From Pempheris klunzingeri (taxonomy: Eukaryota; Chordata; Actinopteri; Acropomatiformes; Pempheridae): 64,000 bases of DNA. The stretch is from positions 14,665,223 through 14,729,222 of the forward strand of contig NC_092012.1 of assembly GCF_042242105.1 (NCBI RefSeq), read 5' to 3'. The notes beneath the pieces are model-generated. The model searched no databases. It had not been told where the DNA came from and saw only the letters and a program-made list of their open reading frames with translations. Each line of letters starts with the position of its first letter. Position 1 is the first letter of the stretch. Shown in pieces: positions 1-12,957 of the stretch. The position numbers and the translations under genes are program-made.

Positions 1-3000
1 TGCAGTTAAGCTTAAGGACAGACCTGTTTCAAATTCACTAATTCTAACTAAATTCTTAATTAAATTCTGTATCAGAGCCAGGATCATTGTTGAAGCAAGG
101 GAAAACCCAGTTTGGCCTCAGGGGTGACCATCATCAGGAAACTAAACTGCTCTGGATGTTCTGTGCAGATGATATGCAAAGGAATCGTTTACATGGCAAA
201 AGGGTATCAGAGATTAGCGAGCTGATGATGTCATAAATATCAAATTCAGGAAGCATTTCAGCCTAAGAAGACAGCTGCTGGGCAGGAAACGTGTGTAAAA
301 AGATAGACACTGACCACTTAAGGTCATGTTCCGGTCAAAATGTTGGGAGAAAGGGAAAACTTTTCAGCCAGGAGAGGAGCTGCGGTGCCACATTCACAGC
401 ATTGGGTTTCTTCAGCCTCCTCTTTTGAATTGTTTGACACAGAAAGCTTTAAATTTATAGGCCGATTTTGACATTCCTCAGATTTGTGGTTCCCGAGTGG
501 GTCACCATCACGAGCCAGGTTGAAATGATCAACTTTAATATCTCTAAATAAACGACTCCGTCATCTTTTCATCACTTGCTGTTTTCCTCAGCTCGAGATC
601 AAAAAAGCTGTGCAGTATCAATGCCACGGTCATCACTCAGTCTCTTCTGCCTTCTTCTTGAAAAGCTATGTGGAGGCCAACAGTTCATCCAAAAATCACT
701 CTCCCTTTTCCTTTCAACAAACAATAAGATGCAATTCATTTTACAGTCCCTGGTAACGTCTGTTGGTATACTTACATTAATGCTTTTCAGATGAGTCTGA
801 GCTCAGAAACATGTCTGTGTTCATCACATCCAGGCTGAGTTCATTTTAGTTCAACGCCGCAGCAGTTTTAAGGCATAGATATTGCAGTCACAGGGCTATT
901 GAATTACATCAGATTAAGGAAATGGTTAGCTTATTTTGGAGAAGGAGATGACCTACTGTTTTACGGTACTTTTTCCAACTTTATACCACCAACCTACCTT
1001 ATCTGTCACATTTTATTTACTCTTAAAATATCATGACTAAAATGTTTCCTCGCATGAACTTTAGCATCATTTGCATGGCCAGAGAAATCACAAAGCACTG
1101 ATTGTATAACCTTATCAACAGGCTGGGAGCAGCGTAACAGTAGCCACTGGAGTTTCCCTACGAATCAGTTTTTAACTCTACAGCAGAGAGGAAGGAACTC
1201 CTCCATTGTGGTCAGGATGCCTCTCACCACCAAGTCTGAATCCAAACGAGATGCTGCCAAATGTGGAGTTGAAAAGAAAACAATCAATGGAGGCAGCAAA
1301 TCCACAATGTAAAGTAGAAGTGAAACAATGCCCCATCTTACTCCCTGCAACAGTGTGACACCTTTGTTAACCACAAGCAGCCTGTTGGTGCTGAAATAAT
1401 AGGAGGAATGGTATTTGGCATCAACGGCTGTGTGAGGGATGTATGAGAACCTTTTGGGTTTTTTTTTGATAAACCACTATAGTTATCAAAGGGTCAAATC
1501 ACAGATGTGAAGAAAGTGAAACTCAAAATGGAGGTGAATGTTTTTCAACTGAAAACCTCTGGATAATTTTAATAATGCAATGGTCATGCAGAGGTTGTTA
1601 TTACGTGATAATCAGCCATTTGCAGTATTGGCAAAAGTGGTATATTATGCACGTGAAAACACAGCACAGTGAATGCAGCACTTGATCATCCAAATAAAAC
1701 CAAGAAAACCAATAACTCACTTTGCTAAAATAGTTGAATCGGAAACTACTACCTCCCCATAAATAATACAAGTAGTATATAGGTTGTATATGCGTATGAT
1801 AGTGCAGCTATGAATCTTGTTCCTTAAGCAGACCAACATTTGAACATGTGTTTCTGCTGATGTTGATGAAACAAAACAGACTACACAACTTGACTTGGCT
1901 TGGATAACTAATGATTTAGAAAATTAACCACAATACATGGCGGCACTTCAAGATCTTGCATCTACATCATGAAATCAACATCTCGTGTTGAAAGAGCAGA
2001 TCTCTGAAGACAGTGTGTCCAAACCTTATTTACTTTATGGCGTTATCCAGCCAAACTTAGTACTTACTAAGTTAACACGTGGCTTTTAGCCATCACCACA
2101 GCGTAAGCAAACAGATGTCAAATATAATCTTGGACTGATTATCAAGAGTTAATGCTTTGAAGAACCTTGTTTATGTGACATATTTTTAGACAAAGGCTCG
2201 CAAATTGTATACATGTAAAAATGAGGTTCCAGACAACTTCCTGAACAACATTCTGATCCTGTGAAAACAATCTTCATAAATCAAGTTTTAGTTCTGAGAA
2301 ATGTCTCATATTTGAAACTGAACAAATGAAAAAAAAGCATGCACACTGTTACTGTTGCAATCAGAAAAAGCTCAATATTTTACACTCTAGGTAACATGTA
2401 GCTCAACTGTGTTTTATGCAGTCCATGATGCGGGCATTCTCTGACATGAGGAGACCATGAATGAGCACAGAAGCCAGGCCAAAGCCAGCAGATGTGTGAT
2501 CGTTAGTCAAACAGTACTTGAAACTAATCAAAAAGATCCAGTAAATAAAACTATGAATCCCCAGCTGGTGCAGACCAACACAAGCTCGAAAACCACTTTA
2601 TAGCCCGGAGTGAAAGGCAAGAGATCGTTTAAGCGTATAAGTTTAGGAAGACAACCATCAAGACAAACCACAGACGCACCAACATGCGCTATTTTCATAG
2701 AATTTCCACCAAGATGAAATACGTAAACAAAAATAGCAGACAAAAACGCAAACCTCTTGGAGGTTCGAATGCTGGTTTTGTTCTTTGAGAAAAGGGTGTT
2801 ATTTTTTTTGCCAAAGCACTTTCCTTGTGGGTGTGTCAAAAGAGCCAGCACAAAAACAAACACTCTTTGAGAAGTTGTAACAGAAGGTCAATTCATCAAA
2901 GTTTCAGAGGATAAAACCTAGTATTGAGTCATTCTTGTTACAGCTGTTACAATAATGCTTAAAAGGCATTAATGAATTTGAGTCAGGCGACATTACAGGG

Positions 3001-6000
3001 CAGGCCGATTAAGAAATGACTCCACATCTAAAGCTTGCGAACTTACATCTCTGCAGATAAACATCTAATGACACATAGCAGCATCGCTCTGTCGAATGAT
3101 TACTGCAGATGGAAGTGTTTTGCTATTGAACATTTGGAAGTATACCAGCTATTTTGCAGGATTGTGCTGCGTTACATAAGCCATTCCAGACCAGAAAATC
3201 CAGACCATAAAGTCACAGACACTAGAGATTGGGCACTATGACTGTGAAACACATTCCAAAAGCAGTTTGATTCAAAAAAAAAAAAAAAGAAAAGAATGGT
3301 GATATCCATCCAGTAAACTGTTTGAGAAAAGCAGCTGGGCAAATTCCTCTCCTTCACTTGGCAAATTACAGTTTATGGTGAGCAGCACGCCAGGCCGTAT
3401 ATAAACTCTTGCCAATAAATAGAAACAGTGTCCTACTGCAGACAGAAAATACAGATTATAGAGTTCAATACATGCCTCCATTTGAGCCAGCTTTATCACA
3501 TTCCAACATTATTCATGAAAATAATTCCAAGGTTTGTGGCCCATGACATTGGCCCCCAGGGAGGCAGAATCTGGTCCAATGCCTAATGGAGGAATCTGTC
3601 TCTCAGATCATGTTCCCTTTTATCGTACTCGCCACTGCGTATTCATTTTCACATATCTGACGCACTAAAAACGACAGGCAGCATTCCTGCGATACATTTT
3701 AAGGTCAACAATGAACTATGGAGTTGGAAGTCGCCCTACTTTTCTTTGACTTTTTTTTCCATTTGCTTTATATTGCTTCAGTGTGCTGCACCATGCACAA
3801 TGATTTGACCATTAGTTATGTGGCTTTTGATACATTTTTTTGTAAATAGGTCACTTGACTCCAACTGAAAATATCACAAGTGTTCTTGCTGGAGACACGT
3901 ATCCTGGATTTATATTCATTCTGAAGGGGAAAAAGTATTCAGCAATAAAAGAGCAATATAAGCAAGTTAATGAAACTGGGTCGTGTAAGGTAACAATTCT
4001 CACTGAATTTAGTGACTACACAGTACTTGATCACTTTTCTACCTTCATACTTAATCTTTACTATACAGTATTGAAACTACAAGCCCACTGCACTGCACCT
4101 GCATGTATTCCTACCTCCACACCGCCCTGTGTCACCCAAAGAGAAGCTTCTCCACCACTACTACTGCACACTGTTGCATCTGACTGCAGCCACACACCAC
4201 TTGTTGTAAGCAATGTTTTTTTTTTTTTTTTTTTTTTAAAATGCAAAGATTATTATTTTACATGGACAAAAAAAACTCCACACCACACTATTTTGTGTGG
4301 TAACGTTTAAATTTGGAGTTTACTGGTTTTGTTTTTACAGTGTAATCCTGAATCACTACAAACTGGAACCAAGCCCATTCCTCAACAGATTGGTGGTTAG
4401 CGTTATTTTCCAACTGGTCCATCCATAGTAATCTAACAATGAGAATTGGGTCAGACCAGTGGAGCAAAAGCCAGTGCAGAGCAGGAGGCTTGGTGATGAC
4501 CCACAGAGGGATCCCTGGTTTGAATTAGCAAGCAAGGTGGACAGGAAAAATCTGTTGTCTAGACAACCTGCTGCACATGACTGTGAACAGACTGGTTCTG
4601 TGAGCCAGCTTCACTGGGAAAAGGCATTGCTTTCTGAACAGTCACAGAAATAAACAGTCATCTTATTTCCCGCCATGTTTCGAAGGTAAAAGTCATTTTA
4701 ATTTTCGAGCTCTGAGAAAATCCCTCTGACTTACAAGCGAGAGCATCTCTGCAGGGCTCCAGCCAAAACCAACAACTGATACGCTACATTACAGTCAGAA
4801 AAACAAAATAAAATCAGACAAATACAATTCAATAAGCAGCAGGGGATCATTTTTGTCCTGCGGAGGGGCATAAGCCTTCACAGCGTCCTAATCGACCACA
4901 GTCTGAGATGGCCGACTTTTATTGCTTGCTCTCTGCACAAGCAGCTTCATCATTATCATCAGTGGCCAGTGGGGAAAAAAAAAACTAAAGTTATGGTCCC
5001 TGTGTTTCCTTCGTGGTGAATGTGAATCCATTCAGACTCTTCTGGTGATGCCAGGAACATTTTGTCCCGGGAGCACAAAAAATTCATTTGTCAGTTGGCG
5101 CTGGGATGCACAGAGCTGATGAAAGACACTGTTTACCTATTGTGCATAGCAAGCTATGGTGACTAAGAGGATTCAGCTGCTCTGGCCCCTCTTTGGTCAC
5201 ACATGGTGCTGGATGGGCGCCACTGAAAGAGGCTAAGGCTTGAATGTGTTCCCTTAAGGCAGATTTGCTGAATATTTTTTTTACTTTCTCCAGGCTGCTC
5301 ACAGAGCAACAGTTCTTGTTGGATCCTCACAAGCGGGTGAACGGCAATAAATTGCACTGATTTGCACTCTTTACTGTACAAAGCACCTTTTATCATTAGG
5401 GAACATGGAAAATTGGAAATGTGGGAACTGAAAATAAGCGCAGTGCCAAAAGTTTGTCATCTAATTGTCTATTAGTGCTTGGAAATGTGTGCAAAGCTGT
5501 TTCCTGTCTTGGATGAAAAGAATGCGAGGCTGGACCTGAGGCATGGGGAGCTCTGTGTCCCTCAACAGAGCAAGAGAGGAGAGGGAGAGGAGGGAAGAGG
5601 GGATCTGGCCGTGCACAAGGACTGCCTTTCCTCGCAGCTGTATAACGTTACGCCCATCATGAAAAAGTTGAGCACTCTTCCGGCAAAAACAAATATAACG
5701 CAACAAATCATTGACAAGTGTGGCTGCAGCGGGTAAAAATAGACCCAAAACAGAGCGTGCAGGACAGGCAAGTAGCAACCCATCACCATTACATTGCGTA
5801 ACAAATATACAAACAATGGATGCAAACATTAATAGCAATCCTGACCTCGCTAGTGTGAGCAAAACCAGTATGATCAAGGAAGAGCTACATTTGGTTTTAA
5901 ACGATCTTGAGTGAGCATTATTCAGAGAGGGTGTCCCTTCAGCCCCTGAGAAAGCAGCCCCGGACCTGACAGCAGCACGATCAACAGGGACAGGATGTGA

Positions 6001-6316
6001 CAGATTTTGAATCCATGAAAAGTTTCGATTGATCCAAGTCAAATATCGCATCTCGTCGTGGACAAACATCCGCTGGTGACTTGCCATCAGGCGCGTGCTT
6101 GATCTGTAAACACACGCCGGCCAGATGATGTTCAGTATCTGTCCGGCTAATGAGAATAAAAAGCGAAAGTGTTTCCAGACTCGCCTGGTAGCTGTTGCGG
6201 CTAAGCTAAGCGCAAAGCTATGTAGCATCAACATCACCACACACTGACTGACGGCCTGGACGCAAAAACTCAGGAGCCGCTCCTCAATCTGCGAGCCGCC
6301 CCTCCGCCAAACTTAC
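1..6316 (-). other. sbf2: sbf2 intron 1 (5' part, runs off window)
   Basis: This stretch lies downstream (minus strand) of the sbf2 first-exon donor at 6316-6315 and shows no further sbf2 exon, so it is read as the start of a large first intron. I see only AT-rich unique sequence and a few poly-A/T runs (for example 3274-3288 and 4216-4238). A minus-strand open frame of 259 codons (5461-6240) lies here; it matches no family I know and is treated as chance or unproven (see findings). Confidence 0.7.
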
Positions 6317-6371
6317 CGGCTTTCTCCTGATCGTATCCCACGACAATAAAATAGTCTGCCAATCTAGCCAT
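6317..6371 (-). CDS. sbf2: SBF2 / MTMR13, first coding exon (partial gene)
   Basis: The exon encodes 18 codons, MARLADYFIVVGYDQEKA, plus one base of the next codon, and ends in a good GTAAGT donor (6316-6311). The peptide is nearly identical to the start of human SBF2 (MARLADYFIVVGYDHEKP), including the split-codon phase. SBF2 (MTMR13) is a catalytically inactive myotubularin with an N-terminal DENN domain; it acts as a Rab21 exchange factor on endosomes and pairs with MTMR2, and human loss causes Charcot-Marie-Tooth 4B2. Only the first DENN-domain residues are in the window. The ATG is fixed by the family start. The rest of the gene lies beyond base 1. Its position, divergent from adm, matches human. 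Confidence 0.93.
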
Positions 6372-6560
6372 GTCTGCTGCTTTTCCCGAGATACACCAAC
6401 ACAATTCAGCATTTTTCCTTCTTCCAAAGCACAGCCATGTTTGACAGAAGGAGTGTCACTGCGCTTGCGTGCAGGAGCGGGAGACATCCATGGGCGTGGG
6501 CCCTGGAGTTTACAAATACAGCCCTGTGTCCCCAGCAGAGGCTCCAAAGCAGGGGGTCCC
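6372..6560 (-). promoter_or_regulatory. sbf2 5' UTR/promoter region
   Basis: This is sequence immediately upstream of the sbf2 ATG on the minus strand. It is richer in GC and CpG than its surroundings, as expected of a TATA-less housekeeping promoter. No start site can be fixed from sequence alone. Confidence 0.4.
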
Positions 6561-6689
6561 CACCCTTTTTTTTAACATCAGGGACACACTGACAGCCACT
6601 ACGCCTGCATAATACTAGCTTTTACTGTGGGAAATGTATTGACAACCACGATGGGAAGCCTGCTATTGCAACAGTGATTACTGCCTGAG

Positions 6690-7075
6690 CTGCAGTAGGC
6701 AATTTTATTTATTATTTTGACCATTGCATGTCACTTACAATATTTAATCCGATGATTCCCTATTAAAAAAAAAAAGTGTGTCTGTGAGGGCTTGCTCCTT
6801 TTTATATTTATATTTTCATTTTAGCAAATCACAGCCATTGTGCAACCTGGGGTTTCCCTCACTAACAGTATTTAATTGAAGGGTTCCTCTAATCCTGACT
6901 GGTTGTTTCATTCAGACAGGGTCCCATTTTTTAAAAACTAAATACAAAAGTGCTCACAGATGCACAATTTTTTTAAAGGAACCCTTCAATTGATTATTGT
7001 TAGCCACATGCAATGGTCAATATAGGTTATTTCAACCCAAATTATAACTAATATCGCCTAGTGCAGCTTTAAAGG
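6690..7075. mobile_element. MITE-like palindromic DNA element
   Basis: The ends are inverted copies. Sequence at about 6690-6728 (agctgcagtaggcaatttta then gaccattgcatg) is matched in reverse complement at about 7010-7072 (gcaatggtcaat through ctagtgcagcttta). Inside it is a perfect 15-bp inverted repeat, aattgaagggttcct at 6874-6888 against 6977-6991. There is no coding capacity. This is the form of a non-autonomous DNA transposon; the terminal 'agctgcactaggc' motif is one I know from fish repeats. The family is not assigned. Confidence 0.6.
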
Positions 7076-9246
7076 AAGGGTGTGCAACTTATTTTAAAAA
7101 CATTTTTTTGTCATATTTGTTGAAATTCTCATAACAGCCCAATAACAATTAATAAATCATATAGTTAATAAAACCAGACTGCAAAGCATTCAGCCTGAAT
7201 AAAACGTTTGGACTGCTGCCTGTCTGTCTGCCTACTTACCCGCCGGGTTAGGCAGCGGTTACCCACCCACTTAGCCGAAGAATGAGAGAGAGAGAGATAC
7301 GTCTCTCATATATGTGTACCGTGACAGGCTCCCATTTAGTGGGCTAACATACATCTATGGAGCTTTAATGCAATAGATGGGAATAATTAAATTATTATTA
7401 TGCCACATTGGTAGATAAATGTAAGCAACAAATAAGTGGGAAAGCAGTTTTGACAGAGTCATGTGGAATATTTATCATGTTACATTCAGCAGATGGGATT
7501 TTCATGTTTCATGACCCACTAGTCGAGTCTGCCACCAGTACAAAAGAAAACTGGTTTAAAAATAAGCAAAATTTCATAAAGCCAAGGTTCATTTTTCCCC
7601 CTTAACAAGCTGCTCCAAATGCAATAGCAAAATGATTGGTGGTTATTCCTATAAAAAATAATATATCTGTGTTTAACCCATTTCCTCTGAATGCTTTGAT
7701 TTTGCGGTAAGCGCAACAAAAGAGAAATGGTGTCTTGGTTTCTTGGTCAATTAAAATGAATGTGGTTGTGATTTGACATACAGTTAGAGGGACAGGGCAA
7801 ACTCATGTGGTTGGTACAAAATATTGAATATTTATGAGGCTTTCACTGGCAATAGCACATGGAAATCAGTCCTACAGCTAATGTGTGTGAGGGGAACACA
7901 CAAACCACGTCACTGTCAACAATAGCAGGAACACAGCATGCAATTTCCACTGTATGTTCTCTCACTCTTCATCTCTCTTTCCAACATCTTGCTAATTTAT
8001 TTTTTCTTTGTTTCTCTCCCTCTCTTGTTCCACTTATTGTTTTGGCTTGCTAGTAAAAGGAAGATGAAGACAGTGGTCGTTAAAGAGTTGAACTCAAGCC
8101 AAACCATGAAGAAATACAGAGTGGGTGTTTAAATATTGTGCTTATCATATCAAAAGAATGATGGGGAAGTCATGGGACCTCAAACAACACACATTCCCAG
8201 TTGACATATATTTCTAGGGTCAATAGCATTGTAATTATTATGAATCATCTTTCAAATTTGTGCCTTTGGGGTTGACACCCTCCTCTTCCTGGCACACATT
8301 ACATTAATTGCTCAGGTTTCCTGCCACACGTACCTGCTCACACGTAGAGTGTAAGGCCATACAAAAGGTGTCAGTCATCCTACGACAGCAACTTCACAGA
8401 GGACAAGCAAAAGATTTCTATATAAGGAGCCAAAAAGCAGCAGCAGGATTTTGTTGTCATTATTGCACAATCTCCTGTTATAAACTCTGGTGAGGAGATT
8501 ACTTGTTTGCCGGAGGCAATTATCATTACAAAGTGCTTACACAACTTTTGCTGTTTTACAGAACATGTGTTTGACATTTCTGACTTTTTTTTAGCTTAAA
8601 ATATGACACCATGTGTGGAATGAGGTCGCATGAGATATAAATAGGAAGGAAGGTTCTGTGTCAGGGACTTAAGACGATAAGATATGATTTATAGGATGTT
8701 GATATGCTTGAGTGGAATGTCAAGTGTTGAGTATGTTTGAAATTATGTTGAAATGCACCGACTTTCGCCTTTACCGAAACTGAAACAAAAATCAAAACTG
8801 AAAGCATTTTCTAAACCTATTCTCAAACTATTCCATATTGCACCTTGTGGAAATTACAGCACTGGGATTTCTACACTAGTAAAATGAAATGGTTTTTCTC
8901 TGGTATTTACAGCATTTCATACATGGAATGAAAGGGCGTATGATTTCAATTATTTTGGAATCAGTGTCTCTGAAGTGTACATTATCTCTTCATAACAAAA
9001 TGTTTATCTCTGGCACAGACACAGATCTACACACGCTGTGGGTCAGTGATGAAGGATGTGATACAAAGACATTATTTCTGACTGTGTATGTTTCGCCTTT
9101 GGGGCTTATTATCTACATCTGCCTCATGAACCCCACTGACAGAGGTGTTGTTTAGAGCCCTACAGAATACACTGTAGCTCACTGTTCTTTAAATATATTC
9201 CTCCCTGTGTTACTTTAACCTATTTATCTTTAATAAAAACACACAT
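7076..9246. other. Intergenic, no gene seen (sbf2-adm interval, first part)
   Basis: AT-rich sequence with a short GA run at 7286-7297. The open frames are short, overlapping and without family resemblance. No RNA gene or exon is recognised. Confidence 0.6.
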
Positions 9247-9350
9247 GATTGGCGACCAGTCCGGGGTGCACCCCGCCTCTCGGCCAGTGTCAGCTGGGAT
9301 TGGCTCCAGCGACCCTTAAGGATAAGAGGTATAGACAATGGATGGATAAA
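9247..9350 (+). repeat. LINE-2/SINE-type 3' tail, copy 1
   Basis: It contains the diagnostic string 'cagctgggattggctccagc', then 'acccttaaggataag', and ends in 'atggatggat'. This is the 3' tail shared by fish L2-type LINEs and the SINEs that use their machinery. A second copy lies at 26151-26255, so the pair is directly visible in this window. Only the tail is present (5'-truncated). Both copies are on the plus strand. Confidence 0.8.
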
Positions 9351-10464
9351 CATATATGGACGTGCCAAACGTGCTGCATGCAGGCTTACAGTGACTCTCT
9401 GTACTGGCCATCACATGGAGTAAAAAATAATGTGAGGGACTGATATTGTCTGAGAGGTACAGGCAGACTGGATGTCTCTCCCATTATCAACCACCAGATT
9501 CTTGTGAATGCATTCCTGAGGCCAAAAGTGAAGTCATATAACTTCAAATTTATAACAGCAACAGTTCAGTAGAATTATTTCTAAAAAATGTCTAAGCCAA
9601 TATTGTTCATACGTCATAGATTGTTGTTCAAGTTCCTTTTCTGACTCTAAATTTATTTTTAGATAATTGTAAAATTCCATTTCACATTTATCCAAATATT
9701 CAAATAAATTACATGGTGAGTCTGGAGTCAAATATTTGCCTTGTACAAACAAATACATTGAATATATTGTGTTTACAGTTTGGCATACTTACTATATTTA
9801 ATCAGTTACTCAATGCTTGTCTCCTTCCACATCTCAAATTCATCATTCAGGGCACTTCAGGCTCACATGGAACTTCACTGTGTCGGGGAGTGTCCTGAAA
9901 AGCAGATTGTGGAAACATTCCTTAAATTTTATTCGACACAATTAGCTAGTTGGGCTGAAAGGAGGGTTAACAAAAACTACAACTAACTTATGTTAAAGTT
10001 CAAATATAATGAGATGAATGTTTAAGCCTTTTCTTTTGTGATTATTTAGAGTTCTAGTACTCCCCCACCCATAGAAGAGATGAACAAATTGTTCTCTAAC
10101 AGGGACAGTGAGTGTGGTATTTCACTTGCATAACTTATGACCATTGATTTGTTGAACATTATATACACATACTGAAGCAAAACAAGCAACATTTTATGAC
10201 AATATTAAAACTTTGATATTGCATCATTCATACTGAGCTGTGAAAAAGTTCATGCTTTGACTCAGTTTAAACAGGAAACAATGGCTGCAATTACTCTCTG
10301 AGCTGTAAAACTATTTTTTAATTTTTGATTTTCATTCCTGATCTCATTACTTTGTTGCGCTGTTGTACTACATGTGCAGCAGCACAGCAGTAATGTACTG
10401 CATGGGGTGGGGGAAAAGGATGAGAAACTGTGTGTGTCAGTCAATGAGCCCCTCCCACCTCCTG
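9351..10464. other. Intergenic upstream of adm
   Basis: AT-rich unique sequence. The last 100 bases, with a C-rich Sp1-like stretch (cccctcccacc, 10449-10459), are the proximal adm promoter. No gene is seen. Confidence 0.5.
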
Positions 10465-10470
10465 TATAAA
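10465..10470 (+). promoter_or_regulatory. adm: adm TATA box
   Basis: TATAAA just downstream of the C-rich stretch cccctcccacc. Transcription would start about 30 bases downstream, near 10495. The non-coding first exon then runs to 10622, where there is a strong GTATGT donor. A TATA box in adm agrees with the inducible mammalian ADM promoter. Confidence 0.75.
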
Positions 10471-11229
10471 GGCTCCCTGTCTGGTGTGTAGGAGCTATTA
10501 GCAGAGTGACACAGCTGCCTTACAGAGCCAGTGGCAAATTCAAGAAACCTGTGGAGTACTCTTTTACAACTGATTCTACAACAAGACCTTTCTCTTCCAG
10601 CTGAATTATCAGAGAACTACAGGTATGTGCACTTTCTTTTCAAGAGGATATTGCTGTGATTTGCACTGCTCCCAGCTGATGGCTTTATCCTTGCTTTTTT
10701 GAGGTCAGGGCACAAGTGTAGAGACAAGGACAGGTTATCTGTCTGGTTATATAAGCAGTTCAGCTCTTAATGTGCGTGTCTGTGGAGGAATTGTCCTCAA
10801 GGTGTAAAGCATCCAACAGAGGCAGTACATCATACATTTAGCAATTTTTTTTGCTATGTTATGTTCTATATAATCGGGTGACTGAGTTGAGCATTTTAGT
10901 TTTTTTTTTTACTTTTGAGCTGAGCCTATTTTGGACCCCTCATTGGTAGAATGTCCTTCGCTGTATTGGCCAGGGGCCCAAAGCATGGTTGTTGGTTTAC
11001 TTAGCTGAGCAAAATCTGACCTTAGCTTAACATTCTAAATAAATGAATGATAAGTGCAAATAACTTGGCTTTTGGACTCTTGTGTAAGCAAGCCCCAGTG
11101 TTGCATTTAATGGAAACACAGTGTAAGGGAGGTTTGCATGCATAGAGAGATAGAAGGAAATTAATGGACTTAAACTTTACAGCATGAATTAATAACTAAC
11201 AAATGTTTTCTCTACTTTCAGGAGTCAAA

Positions 11230-12034
11230 ATGAAAATGATCTTCCACTCCTTCCTCTATTGCTGTCTGATGGCAACAGTAGCACACTGTGTGGAACTTGA
11301 AGTGAATCCGGAGTTGAAAAAAAGGTGAGTTATCTAAAGAAGTAATTCACTGAATAATCAAAAGAAACCAAGTTGTAACAGTCTGTCAAGGCTGTGACAG
11401 CAGTTACCTGTCTACTGAATTATCTCCCTAAGACTGATGGACCTTTTTTTCTCCCCTCCCAGGCTCAGCATATGGCTAGGGAGCAGATTGAGACGGGATC
11501 TTGACAGCGTATCAGTAGAGAAGACAGAGGAGATGGAGCACTTTGTCAGACCAGAAGATATCAGGGATACTTTGCTGCCACATTCCAGGTAAGGCACTAA
11601 CCACACAACCATGTGTGTAAATGTACTTTTGCTTGTCATAGAAAAGGAATACAAAATTTAAGCAGACAATAACAACTCAGGAGTGAACAGCATGAATTAA
11701 TGTGCTCTTCTCTCTGTCTCTGTCCTCCAGCACTGACATCAATGTCCGAACCAAGAGGTCTAAAAACTCAGCCAACCAGTCGAGAAGACACGGTTGCTCG
11801 CTGGGCACCTGCACAGTGCATGACCTGGCACATCGCCTGCACCAGCTCAATAACAAGTTGAAGATCGGGAGTGCCCCAGTTGACAAGATCAGCCCACAGG
11901 GATACGGCCGGAGGCGTCGATCTCTTCCAGCGCACAGAGTCACACTGAGGCTAGAGCAGGGCAGGCTGAGGCCCGTGTGGAGCATAACTGACTCGCAAGT
12001 TCACAAGCTTGAGTCTCTCCTCAGACGGACATGA
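11230..12034 (+). CDS. adm: Adrenomedullin precursor
   Basis: Coding exons are 11230-11324, 11463-11588 and 11731-12034, giving 174 aa, with an untranslated exon at about 10495-10622. The precursor starts with a signal peptide (about residues 1-21) and carries one mature peptide, released after TKR and before GRRRR. That peptide is 49 residues, with a six-residue disulphide ring CSLGTC and the C-terminus SPQGY followed by the amidation glycine. These are defining features of adrenomedullin, a vasodilator acting through CALCRL with RAMP2/3. The PAMP-like segment (KKRLSIWLGSR) is present, but the amidation signal Gly-Lys-Arg of mammals is not. Phases of all junctions agree. Position beside ampd3 supports ADM1, probably teleost adma; the a/b paralogue is not certain. 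Confidence 0.95.
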
Positions 12035-12951
12035 GCAGAACTCTGCAAGAGGAGCTGGGAACAAAAGCGAGGGAGTAGTGTCCTCTCTGCTCTGTTCTAA
12101 AATTCTCGAAATGCCTCTGACTGCTGCCAAGTATTCTCCAGTGCATTTTTTCCAGGCGTGAGGACTGAGTCAGAGCAAGACTGGCTGCACTGAGCTTCTT
12201 GCAGCTCAGCGATGTAGAGCGTGCAAACAACTGCAGCTGGCTTACAGACACTGGATGGCACAGCGAGGAGCAAACTACAGGTGCTGCTCTCTGCTTGGCA
12301 GGGGGAAAGGAAGAGTGCTAACACCTGGCAAAGTGGACACATCCTCTGGCTCAAAGAGGGAACTCTCTTCTAACATTCTGGGACTTTACACATTTCTTCC
12401 TCAAGGCCAGGACTTTGATAAGTGCTATCCTCTAAGGATTATACACCATGTTCCAAACTGTCAGCACTTGTCTGCACTTTTCCATTTGGACTTAAAGTCA
12501 AATGAATCATCAGGAAAAGACATCTTCATCACAATGCCAAACGGGAAGATAGGCTACAGAGCTCTGAAGCTCTCAGTTTATACCAAGTTTTGGACACTGT
12601 ATAAGGGAAAATGCCTTAGATTCTGTGAGATATGTGCCAGTCCACAATGGATTGAAATATACTTGAAATTGTTATTGTTTGTATAAAAACATGTGCAATC
12701 TATATTTGTTTTTATTGCAGGTATATGTATATATGAATTCCTTTATTTAAATATTATATAGAGGTTACATTAAAGTACTTATGCAGATAGGACTATTTTT
12801 GTACAGGAAGAAATATACAGTATATGGGCATTGTAGCTATTTGTCATTATCTTTTGCAAACTGTGGTAATAGGATATCTGTTTTATAGGTATATTATATA
12901 TTTGTAAATGTGTTCTATTTTATTTGTGTCAAAGCAATAACTTTGTTATTC

Positions 12952-12957
12952 AATAAA
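12952..12957 (+). terminator. adm: adm poly(A) signal
   Basis: AATAAA about 920 bases after the adm stop, at the end of an AU-rich 3' UTR (12035 to about 12975) with several ATTTA/TATTTAAAT stretches typical of unstable mRNAs. Confidence 0.75.
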
